This document shows, in pieces, positions 37,301 to 50,294 of a stretch of 64,000 nt of DNA. The stretch lies in assembly GCF_901000735.1 (NCBI RefSeq), contig NC_081543.1, positions 12,321,921-12,385,920 on the forward strand, written 5' to 3'. The DNA comes from Corylus avellana (Eukaryota > Streptophyta > Magnoliopsida > Fagales > Betulaceae). Under the pieces are notes generated by a model that was given only the letters and a program-made list of their open reading frames with translations, was not told the DNA's origin and searched no databases. The position numbers were made by a program, and so were the translations under genes. Every line of letters starts with the position of its first letter. Position 1 is the stretch's first letter.

Positions 37301-38010
37301 ATAATTAAAAAAAAATTTTTAAAAAAAAACAATAATAATATAATAATATCATGTAGAGAATTTTTTACAAAGATAAAAAATTCTCTTCTTCCAAATTGAG
37401 TTAGAAAAAAATTCGTTAATTTCGGTCTTAATTTAACAGGTGTCAGTTTAATAGACTGAATTCATTGAATTTTCTCTTATCAGTTTAAAGGCATTAAACT
37501 ACAACCGAGTTAGGAGGCATTGACATCTTTAGCTACTGTCATTGAAACAAATAAGTTATTGACAATCAAGCATAAAGTACTGAACTAGATTGTCATTAAA
37601 TATTGTTCTCATTCTGGAATCGTATTACTTTTTTAGTTGGAGAAGTGGGTGGGAAGTGGTTTTGGAAACTTAAGAGTTAAGATAGGTTTCTTTTTTCGCC
37701 AGCATTAAAATAGGAGAGGAAGAATAATTCAGCATTAGTTAATATATATGCTTCTTTGTTTTTCATGGCTTTTGTAGATCCAATGCACTCCAAGGTTCTT
37801 AGCCTTTTAGAACACCATTGCATATATTATGTCCTATCTTCAAGCCAAAACAATATGCTAGGTTGGACTACACACCCTTTTTTGTATGAGTATTTTGACA
37901 AACAAAAAAATATGCTTAACTTTTGCAAGGTAGAGGTTAACTTATTTGTTTTTTTTTTAAAAAAAAAAAAAAAAAAAACTTAACAAATTAAAAAATAATA
38001 ATAATAATTA
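34399..38010. other. Long intergenic stretch, no gene seen
   Basis: At 35060-35160 the phrases ATCCGCACATACGGAT and TAGCGG recur in both directions, suggesting a decayed DNA transposon through about 35560. Other parts are AT-rich. An 18-base duplication surrounding an AAT repeat lies at 36995-37066 and is described in the findings. No coding region was recognised. Confidence 0.4.
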
Positions 38011-38205
38011 GGCCGGCACATCGGTGGAGAGGGGTGGCTACACGACCATTCATATATTTTCAGATGTAGTCATACAATTACCACAGTAGGTTAGGTGGTC
38101 ATTCAGCCACCTAACTAGATCGCAATGGCTACATCAATACGGCCACCTCGACCAAAACAGGGGTGGCTACACAACCACCCCTCTCCACATTGAAGGTAGT
38201 CAGAC
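38011..38205. repeat. GC-rich inverted repeat element
   Basis: GTGGAGAGGGGTGG at 38024-38037 is repeated in perfect inverse at 38175-38188. The phrase GGGGTGGCTACAC also occurs directly at both ends, and 'CAGCCACCTAA' type words fill the middle. It stands out from AT-rich flanks and is probably a small transposon. Confidence 0.5.
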
Positions 38206-38226
38206 AACCATTTTTCTTTTCTTTTT

Positions 38227-38261
<35 letters not shown>

Positions 38262-40401
38262 TAAGACATCAACTCTACATCTATTTTGTGTTTTCTCAAA
38301 ATAAATAGATATATTTCATAGAAATTATTTTTCAATATAAATCCTATAAAATAAAAATAAAAACAAAAACATCAGGTTAGAACACTTGTTTAAATAACAG
38401 ACAATAACAAACTTAACCTTGATTTTTCGGTGGGTTTGGTGGAGAAGCCACTTTTGCCCTTTTTTCTTAAATGCAAGCTAATTTTGCGGGGCATTGATAA
38501 AAGGGTAAGGATATTACTTATTAGGAGAACTTCATCATTTCATTGACATTAAAAGCCACGGCTGCTTTTGAGAAAGCACATGGGTCTTGGGGTGCCTCTC
38601 AAGTGAAAGGTGGCCGCATGGTGCTTTTACACAAATACAAAATCATAATCTACAAAAATAGCTTCACCAAACGGGCCACAAGAAAATTACATAAATAAGC
38701 AGGATACTCATTTTCCCATCTCTAGGGTTGCTTTATTTGTTAAATTATTAATCAAATATTTAAATTTATTTATTTTATCTACTTAGGTATTTAATTTAAT
38801 TTTTTTTATTAATTTAAACTTTTAAAATAAGTAATAATTTAATTTAACATAATATCACAATTAACAAAAGTCTTGAGTTCGAATTCTTATTATAATTTAC
38901 AAATAATCAATTGGTTCCGTTTGTTAATACGATTTAGATGATTTTTTTTTTTGTTTTTTGAAAAGAGTATTATGATGTGACATAAAAATGAAAATAATTT
39001 GAAGTATTTTTGTATTTTGAATTATTTGTTAATTTTTTTTTAACAAAACAAAACAATAGAGAAAAAAAATTTTTTATCGAACAAAGCCGATATTTAAGAT
39101 ATAATAACAATAATTCTTAATGCCATTTTCTATTTATGTATTGTATGGGTCCAATATGATCCAAGCTCTCAATCTTCTAATCTTTTCCTTCTCTCTCTTC
39201 ATTATACAGTTGCTTTAAATTGTATAATTGTGTATACAATCATATCCATCAAACCTAATCTAACCGACAAACCGACCCCATTATCCTTGATGTTTGTTTT
39301 AGGCATGCCCAAATCATGGATGGGGCATCCACGGTCTCGAGCAACTTTTCTTCTTTCATTAACATTTATCTTATAAATCTAGGCTGCCCAGTTGGTAGTA
39401 TTGAAATGTCAGACTATATATTAAATGAGTTATCAACACAAGTAATTTTTATAATATTAAATTTCACGTCTTTCCCATTATCCCCTAAACTTTAACAAAA
39501 CAACAACAATAATAATAACAAAATTCTCAATGTCTATTTACCTATTTTTCTGGGTTGCTGGTTTTGGCTAATGCTTCTTTGGCTGATTACCAAATAGCTA
39601 AAAGCCATATCCGTTCTGGAGCCGTCTTCCGCATTGGAGATGAGATGCAGAGGAGGGCGTAGAGGAAAAGGGAAAGGGGTGACCCGCGCATATGGGTTGA
39701 AAAATAATTAACTTTAAAAAATTTTGAGAGGCTTCCAATGCTGACAGCCCGATGATGAACTACAGCAGATTTCCTGTTATTAAAACTAGAGCATGTAAGC
39801 CAAATCAAGAAAGGAGAAAGGAGAAGGGAGGGAGAGAAATGAATGCCAAGCGGATCTCCATGGTTGTTTCTGGTGCTCTTTTAGGGTACTCAATACCCTC
39901 AAACTTCTATAGAACTTTAAGCCACGTCCATGGTTTATACCATTGTAATGATATATAACCTAATGTTGCAGAGCGCCTTCACTGTAATCGAATAATCGGT
40001 AAACTCCTTTCAGAGCAAAGAACATACCCTTCATTTCATACCATTACATGATATGTAGTTGCTTCCCGTGAGATGCCTTCAGTGCCATTTTATATATACA
40101 CATATATGCACAAGTAACATAAGAAAACATAATCACGTTAAGATTTTTTGCTAATGTGAATGTAATCCAAAACCAGACTGAAAAATAATCGGACAGTAAA
40201 AGAGGAAAAATGGTCAAAATAACATCATGATCATTCAGTTTAACATTCTTATAAAGAAAAATCAAAATATAAAATGCATCATGACCAACCAATTTGGGTA
40301 TTTGTCCTACAACCACTACTTCCCACGCTAGAAACACAAAGCAAGTAATCCAGAGGGAGATTCTAGAAAGTTCAGACAATTGTATTTACAGTGGTGGCAA
40401 G
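38206..40401. other. Intergenic stretch and 3' end of the BPA1-like gene
   Basis: It begins with an AT microsatellite (38231-38258) and continues AT-rich. No gene is supported. The last 300 or so bases next to 40402 should be the 3' untranslated region of the minus-strand gene. Confidence 0.35.
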
Positions 40402-43400
40402 TCAAAGGATTAAACCTTGGGCAGGTGCTGGCTTAGAAGGTTGCTGCTCACTTGGTGCAGATGCTCTTGGAGAGTCGGAAAGGACCTGAGCGTAGTCATC
40501 CTCCACTTTTCTTTTCTGTTCTTCTTCAACCATACCCACTTTCTCTTTTGTTTTCTGTCCAACTTCCTCAGCGGCCTTAGCAACCTTGCTGAAAGCCCCC
40601 GTCACCCATGAAGTCCCGGTTAATATATAGCGGTTCTTCATTATGGCAGATCCGGCAGTACTCACTTTTTGCTCTGCTACTGCAAATGCTGATTTGGTTT
40701 TCTCTGAAACCTGAAATTTCTGATCCACTTCTCGTACTTTATCACTGACCACAGAAGCTCCGACGCTTATTTTCTCACTGAGCCCGATTTTTTGGTCGAT
40801 AGAAGCAACTTTAGCTGTGGCCGTTGATGATAACCGGTGCTTATCATCAAAGGTCTTTGCTTTATTGACTGCATCTTTGCCTAAGATAAAGCCCTTAGCA
40901 AGCATACTGCTAACCACATCCTCCGCCTTCCTAAAAGCAGATTCAGCACCACCTGGAGTTTTGTTTTCTATTGCCTGCAGATATTTGAAAAAAAAAAAAT
41001 CAGGTCAGGGTCACTCTGGTTTATGCAGTATAACAGCAGTTCTGTCAACAACGCTTACAGGGGGTGCTGAAGCAACAAATGGCAGCTTGTAATCTGGGTC
41101 CAGAGTTATGGTGACGGACAGATCAACTATTGTTGCTCCCTGAGATAAAATGCATTTGAAGTGAAAGTTTCATATGCATTGTAGAGTAGGAAACAGTGCA
41201 TATCATACAGAGATGTATCATAAGGTCACCAATTTAATGTTGTAAAAACCAATAGTATAACTAGGTAAAACCGAAACTATAGGCAAGAGATTGTATATAT
41301 AAAGCATGTGATCAGATATCTCTATCCATTATAGGCTCATACATCCTCAATAGATGGAGCATTTAGTTATGATACTTAAAACTACAACAAAAAGAATTCA
41401 AACATATGCCACAAAAGCTTACAACCAAAACTAAAGTGCCCCTCAGAATCTTTCATCTATATATATTACACCAGAAACTTGTACAAACATGATGGTGCAA
41501 TCCACCTCTTATGAAAGCCATCATTTCAAAAAAGAATGCACTATGACCCACAAAAATCAAACATGTCCCCACCTCCAAGTCCAGCCAATTTAGGACTTGA
41601 AAAGCAATAGGTGGAGCAACCTTACATCCAATTAGAGGAAGATGATCTCATATGCCACTTATGTCATCCAGAAGTAGAAACTCATAAGCACCTTTTCTTG
41701 AGCCGCCATTTCTCTCGAGTAATGTGAAAGAAATCCCCTTAGCCCTCGAATTTCTCTGAATTCTCTGATAAATACCTCACATCTTGGATAAGAACCATCC
41801 TAAACTCTATTCTTTTCCTCAAAATAAGTTCTGATGAATCTCACTTCTTTTTATTGTTTGCAGCTAATACCATACATTTAATATGGTTACACAGGAACAA
41901 TACTATTCAAGGCCAACCCCCTCAATGTGAAGACTATATTTAAAGAAGAAAGTGAAGAAGGCATACACTATGCTGAAGAAGTTATGCATTCTTTTCTCGC
42001 ATACCCTACTTCAGTGACCCTCGTGAAAAATAATGTATTCTGCCTGCTTGCTGTTCACTCTCAATCAGAAAAGGTCTATTTCCGACAAGGCATGATAAAA
42101 GTCCAATTTTTACATCCCCTAACTAAAACAACCAACACCTTCAAATTCTTGCTATTAATGTGGAGCAGGCATAGGTGCAAAGCCAAATGGCCAGAACTTA
42201 CTCAACACAGACAATTTACTCACGAAGTTCTGCATATAAAAGTTCAAAATTTACGCTTACCCTTCTAGTGAAAATCTCCAATTACATTCAAGAGGCACAT
42301 GAACTGGTTATCTTATTCTATCAATAAACCTATATAAACATGGCATATCAAGTGAAAAAGGTGACCAAATGGGAAAATATCGCTTGGTTTTTCAAATCCT
42401 AAAAGATTTAAAAGTATTGAGAGAATGATAAATACAGCCTCTACATTAAAGGTCACTTCTCCAGATTCCTAGATCAGGCAATCAGGAAGTAGATAGGTTA
42501 GTCCCAACAGAATGCTCTCCTTCTAGAAACTTCATATGAAACTATATTCCTAACTGACTTTTTATTCTTGCTTTAGTTTTATCATGCTCTGCTTTGAGAA
42601 GTCAGTTTCCCCACTCTTATATGTGCCATCTTCCTTAAGAACTTTTTTTATAGGAAAAAAACAACAAATAGAATTTGTATTATGTTTCCCCTCTGAGATC
42701 CATTACATAGGAAAATACAGAACCATTTTGTACAATATCATCTCTATTCTGGAATCTCTCACTCTTCAAGAATGGATGTTCCCACTAGCTTTAAAAACCA
42801 CACACAAAACTGTTCAGTGTCGATGCTTCTTAGTTAATTTCATTTCTTTTAATTCTGCTCACCCCTTAGATCGCATCTTTGCACATAAAGCCTAGACTGA
42901 TTTATAACTGACAACCTCTAATCCATGTTGTAACTAAATCCAGGGCACATGGCATGTTTAGTACCATCTTAGAAATGCATTTTTATTTAGGATCATCTTT
43001 GAAATATTGTAAAACAAAAACTGAAGATGTTGTTTTCTTTATTGTTTTTCTTGAGAACAATTAAGAAAACATAGGAAACATCATTGTTTTCATGCACAAA
43101 GCTGTATTGCAATTATCAATGCACTAAAACTTATTGAAGCTAACACAAATAATTGCCCTATATGCCATGGCTCTCAGGCAACTAACATGCGCATTGTGTT
43201 CTCCACATATCAGGTTTTGTTTAGGCAATCTTCAATCGTCACACCATTTATATATATAAATTTTTTTATTAAAAAAAACACTGTACACTTCTGATAATTT
43301 AGAAGCTTCATATCGCAAAGCCTAAGGCACCAAACATACACCAACATAATATATGTACTCATAAGTGAAAGTACCGAAAGAAGAACTGCAGTCTCAGCTC

Positions 43401-45376
43401 CTTGTGAATCCTTGAAGCTAACATATGCAATTTGAGACCGTTCATTATCACTGCATAAGCATTTGATAAGCTTTGTATTTATTTAACAATGAAACCGAGA
43501 GAGAGAGAGAGAGAGAGGAATGATGGAACTAACCTCTGCATTTCAACATATTCGATATCACCAGAAAAAGAAAAGAACTCCCTGATGTCTCGCTCAGATG
43601 CTCCTAAAGAAACATTGCTAACTCTAACAGTTTTTACCTGCAACAAGAGCAAATATATAAGTTAAACACCACCGAGGAAAACTAGTAAAGCATACATGAT
43701 TATGCTTCAAAGATGTCATACTAAAAAAACTTATCAAAAAATAAAAAATATCTCATACCAAAAATAAGTGATAGAACTACTCAAAATCCAACAAAGCAAA
43801 GGCTCATACATTGTGAGAAATTGAGAGCACCAATTTTCCAATTCCAAGTTGGAAAATGTGGAATGAACATCCTTTAGAACCACTACTTTGGAAAAAGTAA
43901 AAAAAGCAAAGTGCTTTTTAGGGCTGAAATTCAATACTTTTTAGTAGTTTAATGGGAAATTCTTCTAAAATTCTCTCTCATAATTAGTGATTCTCAAATG
44001 ATGATTTCCATCAAACCCCAGTTTATCATGTGACACATTCTGGTAAAGCCACCTGATGCCTCGTCAATACGCACATTTGCCACTTATGACTATCATGCCT
44101 ATAAAATTTTCAATCCCATTAAGGCTGCCTCTTTCAAAAATGAACTAATTAATAAAAAAGGGAAGCATCTAGCATTCTAGAGATTTGAGATTGAGCAAAG
44201 TTTGTCTTCAATTAATAAATGGTACACACATAGGAATTTCTGATCTCACCAACTCGCAGAGAGGCCATAATCTATACAATAAATTACTAAAAACCATTTC
44301 ATTAAATAATATTTTTGGTCAAAATAACCATTTGAATATTTCTTTTTATGAGTTCACAGTAAGAATCAAATCCAATAATCTCCCCCACCCAATATAAACA
44401 TTAACAACAATGGAATGACCCATTTGGTATTATTTTTTAAATTTACTGAATAATCAAATCTGAAAAGAACAGAAGAAATCTGATCAAAGAAAGACTGCCA
44501 GTTCCTTGACATTGTGCACCGAAATAAATGGAGAGATTTGCATACATGTTTCTTCAAACCCAAGTAGGTTTTCAATAAATAGAGAGATTTGAAGAAACAT
44601 GGATGCAAATCTCTCCATTTATTTTGGTGCACAATGTCATGGAAAAGAAAGTCTTTCTTAATACAAAGCCAAAATTAAAAATCCAACAGCATGATTAATA
44701 CTCAGTCTCCTATACAAAGTATGCTAAGCAACACAAAAAAATATATATATATATATATAGAGTTCTCATTGAATTCACTTAGATCTCCATTGCGAAGCAG
44801 TTGATAACCATCATGGCCATGAAATACTCTGGAGTTCTAAGCAGGACATCCATGCTTAATAACGCAATCGATACACAAACATACATTTTTTTTTTTTTTT
44901 TGGATCAATAAGAATTTTATTCAAGAAACAAAACTAAGAACAGTAGAAAGAACAAGCAGCATAGCCGAGAACAAAATAAGATACTCAAGTTACACGAACG
45001 AGCATTTCTACAAACCAAAAAAAAAGGCAGTTTCAGAACTAAAACAATAAGCAATTATATAAATCTAATCTGAATTAGGTTAAAAAGAGTCGCACCATTC
45101 CAGAAATAGCACAGCACAACTACACATTCTAACATACACTTCATTTCAACTCTCTAATCAAGCAAAACTCCTAATTGCACAAAATCTACTATAAGAAGCA
45201 ATAACAAGCACCACAGATCTGTGCGAATCACTGAGTCAAACACCAAACTTACTGAGTAAGCAAACAATCAATCAAAGCCACAGAGACAACGCTCTCAAAA
45301 CCCTAAGAAATCAAAAAACACATACACAAACCCGTAGAGATGTACGTATAGAGAGTAGAGAACTACTGACCGACAT
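40402..45376 (-). CDS. BPA1-like RRM protein (binding partner of ACD11 family)
   Basis: Five coding exons: 45371-45376, 43534-43637, 43375-43450, 41059-41139 and 40402-40974. The total is 279 residues and every junction keeps frame. Exon 1 codes only Met-Ser. Residues 3 to about 75 form an RRM with RNP2 VRVSNV (6-11) and an RNP1-like QIAYVSFK (43-50), followed by GATIVDLSVTITLDPDYKLP. The C-terminal two thirds are a long Ala/Lys/Ser-rich helical region (KIGLSEKISVGASVVSDKVR) ending in a Pro-rich tail. This layout is typical of BPA1 and the BPL proteins, which in Arabidopsis bind the sphingolipid-transfer protein ACD11 and affect cell death and immunity. RNA binding by the family is uncertain because the RNP1 is atypical. 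A telo-box-like AAAACCCTAA lies at 45297-45306 in intron 1. Confidence 0.88.
41140..43374 (-). other. 2.2-kb intron of the BPA1-like gene
   Basis: The intron separates the third and fourth coding exons. Open stretches at 41927-42268 and 42584-42895 are not recognisable and have no start context or codon bias. No transposon ends were found. Confidence 0.4.
44487..44659. repeat. Long perfect-looking hairpin inside intron 1 of the BPA1-like gene
   Basis: Two 72-base arms (44487-44558 and 44588-44659) are inverted copies with about 65 of 72 positions pairing, around a 29-base loop. The inner 52 bases of the arms have only three mismatches. The phrases CATTGTGCACC and AAATGGAGAGATTTGCAT appear on both sides in inverse. 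It would fold in RNA from either strand. Confidence 0.85.
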
Positions 45377-46742
45377 CGTTTCAATCGCTTCCGAGAACCA
45401 GAGCAAGAGCGCCTTCGACTGCTGCAAGTCTTCGTGAAAGAAAATGAGCAGAGGGAGATATTTATTTTATTTTATTTATAATGATTATTGTGTATGGAAG
45501 AAGGGGACGCGGGGGATTTTGGGTCTCGTACGTGTGAAGTCTTCGCATGTGCGCGTAACGTGTTGGAGGGTTTCCCCGGGTCAAGTGTTGATTAATAAAC
45601 GGGACGATCCGACACGGGGTTGGACTTTCGAGACTAGGACCCACCTTCTGTGGACCGGCCGGAGGCCGGCCATCTATTTTGGCGTTTAAAGTTATAAACT
45701 GATACAGAATTTCAATAAAACTGCCTTTCTTTTCTTTTTTTTTTCTTTTTTTTTTTGCACAAATTTCCGAAATTTCCTTAATTTACTCTCAAAAGTGACT
45801 ACAGTCGTTTTTTTTTTTTTTTCTAAAAAATTAATGTTTGAATTCCTATATTAGTGAAATGACAATAAATAACTCTTAAAATATTAAAGAAAATATGACA
45901 CTTGACACTTATTATTATACTAGGTTATATAAAATTTTCTCCAAAAAAAACTTCTGTCCTTTTTTGGAATGAGCATGGACTGTATTCATCAGTTTTGGTT
46001 TATAAAAAATGATTTAAAAAAAAAAAATTATAATTATAATTGAATTTATGAGTTCAAGTGAGTTAGATAAATCTAATGATAATTTTAAAAATTAAAATGA
46101 TGAAAAGAAAATGTATAGCACTTCTATTTTTCTCTTATTTTCCATAATGTTTAATACAAAAAAAAAAAAGTGATTAAAAAAAAAGTACTTTTGTTTTAGT
46201 TGAATTGAATAGGGAAGACACGATTAAAGGTGACCCATCACTCGACAACTTTCATATAACTATTGATTTATTATTAATTTTAAAATAATAGTACTAACAT
46301 ATAGTACTAAAAGGAATAAATGAATTCTGAAAAAAAAAAATTTCTTAGGTAGAAGTATTTACGAGTTCGTCAATAAAATATGTCGGTCCATCATAAATCA
46401 TTAGAATGTTTAATCCTTTATGTGCATCGGACGGATGGATAAGAAATTTGAGCCGGCCTAAATGTATACTCCATCAAATACGTACCGATTTCTTTCCGAT
46501 GGATCAAGAATAAATAATTGTGCATTATTGATAGATAGAAATAAACCAACGTTTATTTACATTCTGGTGTTCATCTCGCTATATATTTTTATTGAGTTGT
46601 CATGCCACATTTACTATTAATTAAAAACAAAACAATTATTTCTATCTTTTGGTTTTCGGATTTGAGTAAGTAAGGGTAACGAGTAACATGAACAACTATA
46701 CCAAATAAGCTATTAAGACAACTAACAAAGCATAACAGTTTA
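45377..46742. promoter_or_regulatory. Upstream region of the BPA1-like gene
   Basis: The first 300 bases are GC-rich (for example GGACCGGCCGGAGGCCGGCC around 45650), typical of a promoter-proximal zone. Further out it is AT-rich with no recognised gene or complete mobile element. Confidence 0.4.
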
Positions 46743-46990
46743 TGTTAAATTACGAGCTATCCCCAAAACTTAAGTTGATAAGAATATTCTCTCTCACGTG
46801 TGAGCCTAAACTTCATTTTAATAGATGAGATTCAATATGTGAAATATTTAATTTAAATAGGGTGAATTGACAAAGTCAAAGTTCAATTCCAGGACATTTG
46901 GCTCTGATACTATGTTAAATTACTAATTATTCAAAAAGTTTAAGTTGATAGGAATAGGTAAATTCAATCACTTAATCATTACTTTAACAG
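46743..46990 (-). mobile_element. TRIM-like LTR retrotransposon remnant
   Basis: TGTTAAATTAC starts both at 46743 and 46913, each followed by the related phrase TTAAGTTGATA. The right copy ends TTTAACA, giving a TG..CA repeat of about 78 bp. Immediately left of it is GGCTCTGATACTA, which on the minus strand reads TAGTATCAGAGCC, a near-match to the Met-tRNA primer-binding site. So this is a short element on the minus strand with no coding region, the definition of a TRIM. The 3' LTR is shortened. A related copy lies at 61656. Confidence 0.7.
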
Positions 46991-47054
46991 TTTATACCAG
47001 CGGAACTTTTTCTTTGTTTTTCTTTTTTTATAGAAAAATCGTAGTTTCATTTCA

Positions 47055-47220
47055 TTAAACAATGAAAACTAGAGCATAACAACTCCAAAGAGAAAGAGTA
47101 AATTGTTCTAAGGATACTACATCAAAAACATTGCAGGGAATTTCTTCCCTCCAAGTCCTATCCATGATGTATCTAGCCGCTGCTTTTGTCGGCCCATGAG
47201 CCGCACCGACCACTTTTACC
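47055..47220 (-). pseudogene. L1-type LINE, C-terminal RNase H fragment
   Basis: The minus strand reads VVGAAHGPTKAAARYIMDRT then WREEIPCNVFDVVSLEQFTL and a stop. The AAH.xxKAA and W.EE.P words are the usual end of the RNase H domain in plant L1-type LINE polyproteins. A short untranslated tail and a T run on the plus strand (about 47020-47030, the A tail on the minus) follow. Only the 3' end is present, as is usual for LINE insertions. Confidence 0.7.
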
Positions 47221-47250
47221 GGCGGAGTATTTACAAGTACTGCAGGTAGC

Positions 47251-47310
47251 TACAGGATATGCTAGTTAATTTCATCAATTTTTACCATGGTAAATGTTAA
47301 AATGAATGAT

Positions 47311-47360
<50 letters not shown>

Positions 47361-47526
47361 TTATTCAAAATGAATGATGATATTGATATCAAAGAAATGA
47401 TTCTTGGTTGTTTTAGTCAATCACCCTCTCCATGTTTAAACTCTGTGCTTTTGTGAACGATCGTTGTGTTGGATTATAAGAAAAAATGTTTTGAGTCAAA
47501 TATATATCGACAAAGATGAAGTTTAG

Positions 47527-47578
<52 letters not shown>

Positions 47579-48078
47579 AAAACTGATTTTCTGCAATTGC
47601 TTGGTTCCCAAGAAAATATACAAAGTAATCAAGACTTTCTTAATGACGCATAATCCTATTAAGACTACATTATCTAATTTAGAAATATATTTTTGTATAA
47701 GAATGTCTAGTTGTGAGCTATATACTGTTTTTGACATCTAAAATGAACAAAAGTAGAATAGATGAATAGATGAATTTCATTAGAATTTTTTGTTAATTTT
47801 TGTCAAAATTTACAAAATATCATTTTTTTTTATAAACAAAATAAAAAAAAATTACAAATATTCATGTAGGTATCTTTGCAAATTCTATTAAATCTTAACC
47901 AACGCCTGAATCTTGCAATTTTTTATTTTATTTTATTTTAAATAAAAAACAGAGGTATTTTATAAATTTTGAAAATATTTAACAAAAAATTCTAATGGAG
48001 AGGGACATTGCAAAAAATTAAAAGTTCAATGCCCTAAATAAATTGAGAATTTTTAAACATTAAGACGTAATATCAAAG
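47251..48078. other. AT-rich stretch with two TA microsatellites
   Basis: TA repeats lie at 47313-47358 and 47533-47575. A 14-base direct repeat flanks the first (see findings). Nothing coding was recognised. Confidence 0.45.
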
Positions 48079-48244
48079 AGGAATGCTAAGCTTACAAACA
48101 AATTTTACAAAAAATAAAAAAAAGATTATTACAACATGATGTAACGCAACATGATTATAAAAAAATATAAATTTAACTTTTGAGAACCCCAATCATATTA
48201 TGCCGCATCATGTTGTAAACGTTTTTTTGGTAAACCTAGCATTT
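48079..48244. mobile_element. Small foldback MITE
   Basis: The left end GAATGCTAAGCTTAC and the right end, reversed, AAATGCTAGGTTTAC are similar, and TTACAACATGATG occurs on both arms in inverse. The pairing is imperfect, so boundaries are approximate. Confidence 0.5.
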
Positions 48245-50294
48245 ATTAATATCAAAATGCTGGAAAGTTAATGAGGCCTTGGGAAGTTTTCCTATTACTT
48301 AATTTAATGTTCCATCAACTTTTTTGAACAAATCAAAACGTTTGTGAAATGTCAATTATACCACAAAGAAAATATTTAAAGGACTTTTTAATAACATATC
48401 AAAAGCATGGAATGATTTTCATATATTTTTTCTAATAAAATAAAAGAAAGGAACGACGCTGACTAGTCCAAACTCAATTTTATCACCATGTTTGACTCAA
48501 GGATGAGGGTCAAGGGAGAAAATGAAAAGGGGAAAAAGGAGACAAGGGAAAGTTTTAAAAGCCAATTTCGAATCTAAAAGGAGAGGGAAAGTAAAGGGAA
48601 GAGATGGTGAGGCTATTTTCAATCAAACAAATCTCTCACTTTCCAAAACAAAAGACAATATTTGAAGATGTGTGGATAATGAAAACAAATATTTTTTTCA
48701 CACTAAATTCACATCTTTAAAGACGTGGATCTATAATTGTCATTTGTTACGTCATCTTAATTGTATGACATTTATGTAGGATCATTTGGTATCTCAGCCC
48801 GGAACCTTATAAGACAAAAATGTCTTTTATATTAGGTTGTAGAAATTTACTTTAATCTAATTATATAAAATTGTTATGTGTTTCTTGAGTATATACAAAA
48901 TAATAAAAAAAAAAAATAGTTATATTTAAAAACAAGATAATTTTACATACTAGTTAAAAATTTACGATAACAAAAGTGAATTGCTTTCAGCTTGGCTTTG
49001 GTTGTACTCGGAAACCAACATCCTAAGGTGAAATAGGTACAAGGAAAGAGCAATAGACCGGACCAATTTATAAAAACGAAACCATCCCTCTAAAGCTTCC
49101 ATAACTAAAACAAATAGGTATAGGGAGAAGGAATCTCCTTAGTTCAATTGGCCAAAGGCCCAAAGCATTACTCTGTTAACTAGAATGTGTTTTATTCACA
49201 CAAGGAATATTTCAATTGAGAAGATTTGTCGGCATGTGGAAAAACTATTTTAGAAAGATGCTTTTCGAGGTGTTACGTGCTAAAAGACATGTAACAATTT
49301 TAATGCTTTATTTTAATCAAACAACCACAATAAAAGAGATAAATGTTAGAAAATAATTATATCAAACATTCATACGACCATCAACTAACTCTTGATAAAA
49401 AAAATTCTTAATTTTTTGTTAGAGAAATATTACGAGTACCAAAATGATGTAGAGCTAATTATTTGGTACCTGTAACATTTATTTCTTATTAATTATTGTA
49501 ATCCTCTCCAATATATAACTTCCACATCATCTTAATATTTATCTTTTGGCAAAAAATGTAGAAAAAAGAAAAAAAAAAATTAGTCAGTGTAATTTACTTG
49601 ATTTACAATTAGTTTAATGTGGTATTAAAATCAATTCAAAGGTCACTGAGGTATGCGAAAAAAACAATTTAGTTCATATAGTTAAATTTCGTCCACTAAT
49701 TTAATAGATTCTATTAGTGTAACACTAACTTAAATCGGACAAGTATCACAATTTTATTCATTTTAAGGTTTCACGTTATCAGAATATATTAAGTCAGTGA
49801 ACGAAATTTGACAATAAGAATTAAATTATTTTTTTGATATAATTTATTTTTTATTTTTTCAGTTAACAAGGATTAATGCAAATGTTAGTTAAAAGTGCAA
49901 TACACGATAGACTTGGTCCACGTGCATATCACTCAAACAGAATCAGCATGCTCGTCACCCATCCCAACCACACACGTGTCCCTTTCGACCGGTCCCCATT
50001 GACGTGCCTGCACCGAATAATCAACGAAGAAAACCACCTCTGCACCTCACCTAATGATTTAGGTCTCTCTCTCTCTCTCTCTCTCTAAGCGAGAAGTCAT
50101 TTCTCTGTACCGTCCATTCTCTCTTTCTCTCCACGTTCCCAGCTCCATAAAAACCTAATTACCCTCTCCAGGTCAGGATTTTGCAGATCCTTGTAACCAA
50201 ACACCGACTGGGTCCCTTTCTCTCTGGAAAAATTCCCCTTTTGAATTGATTTTCTGGAGAAAGTTTGGGTTAGGTTTCCGAGAAGAGACGGATA
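48245..50294 (+). promoter_or_regulatory. Upstream region of SYP22, with CT repeat in the leader
   Basis: AT-rich DNA without recognised genes until about 49900, then GC content rises. A CT dinucleotide tract (50064-50086) lies about 210 bases before the start codon, followed by CT-rich leader sequence. The open frame at 49876-50088 has no family resemblance. Confidence 0.4.

Noticed and set aside
44889..45030. T run followed by GGATCAATAAG, like the reversed tail of a retroposon
   Set aside because: I could not find a target duplication or a related body, so it is not annotated as an element.
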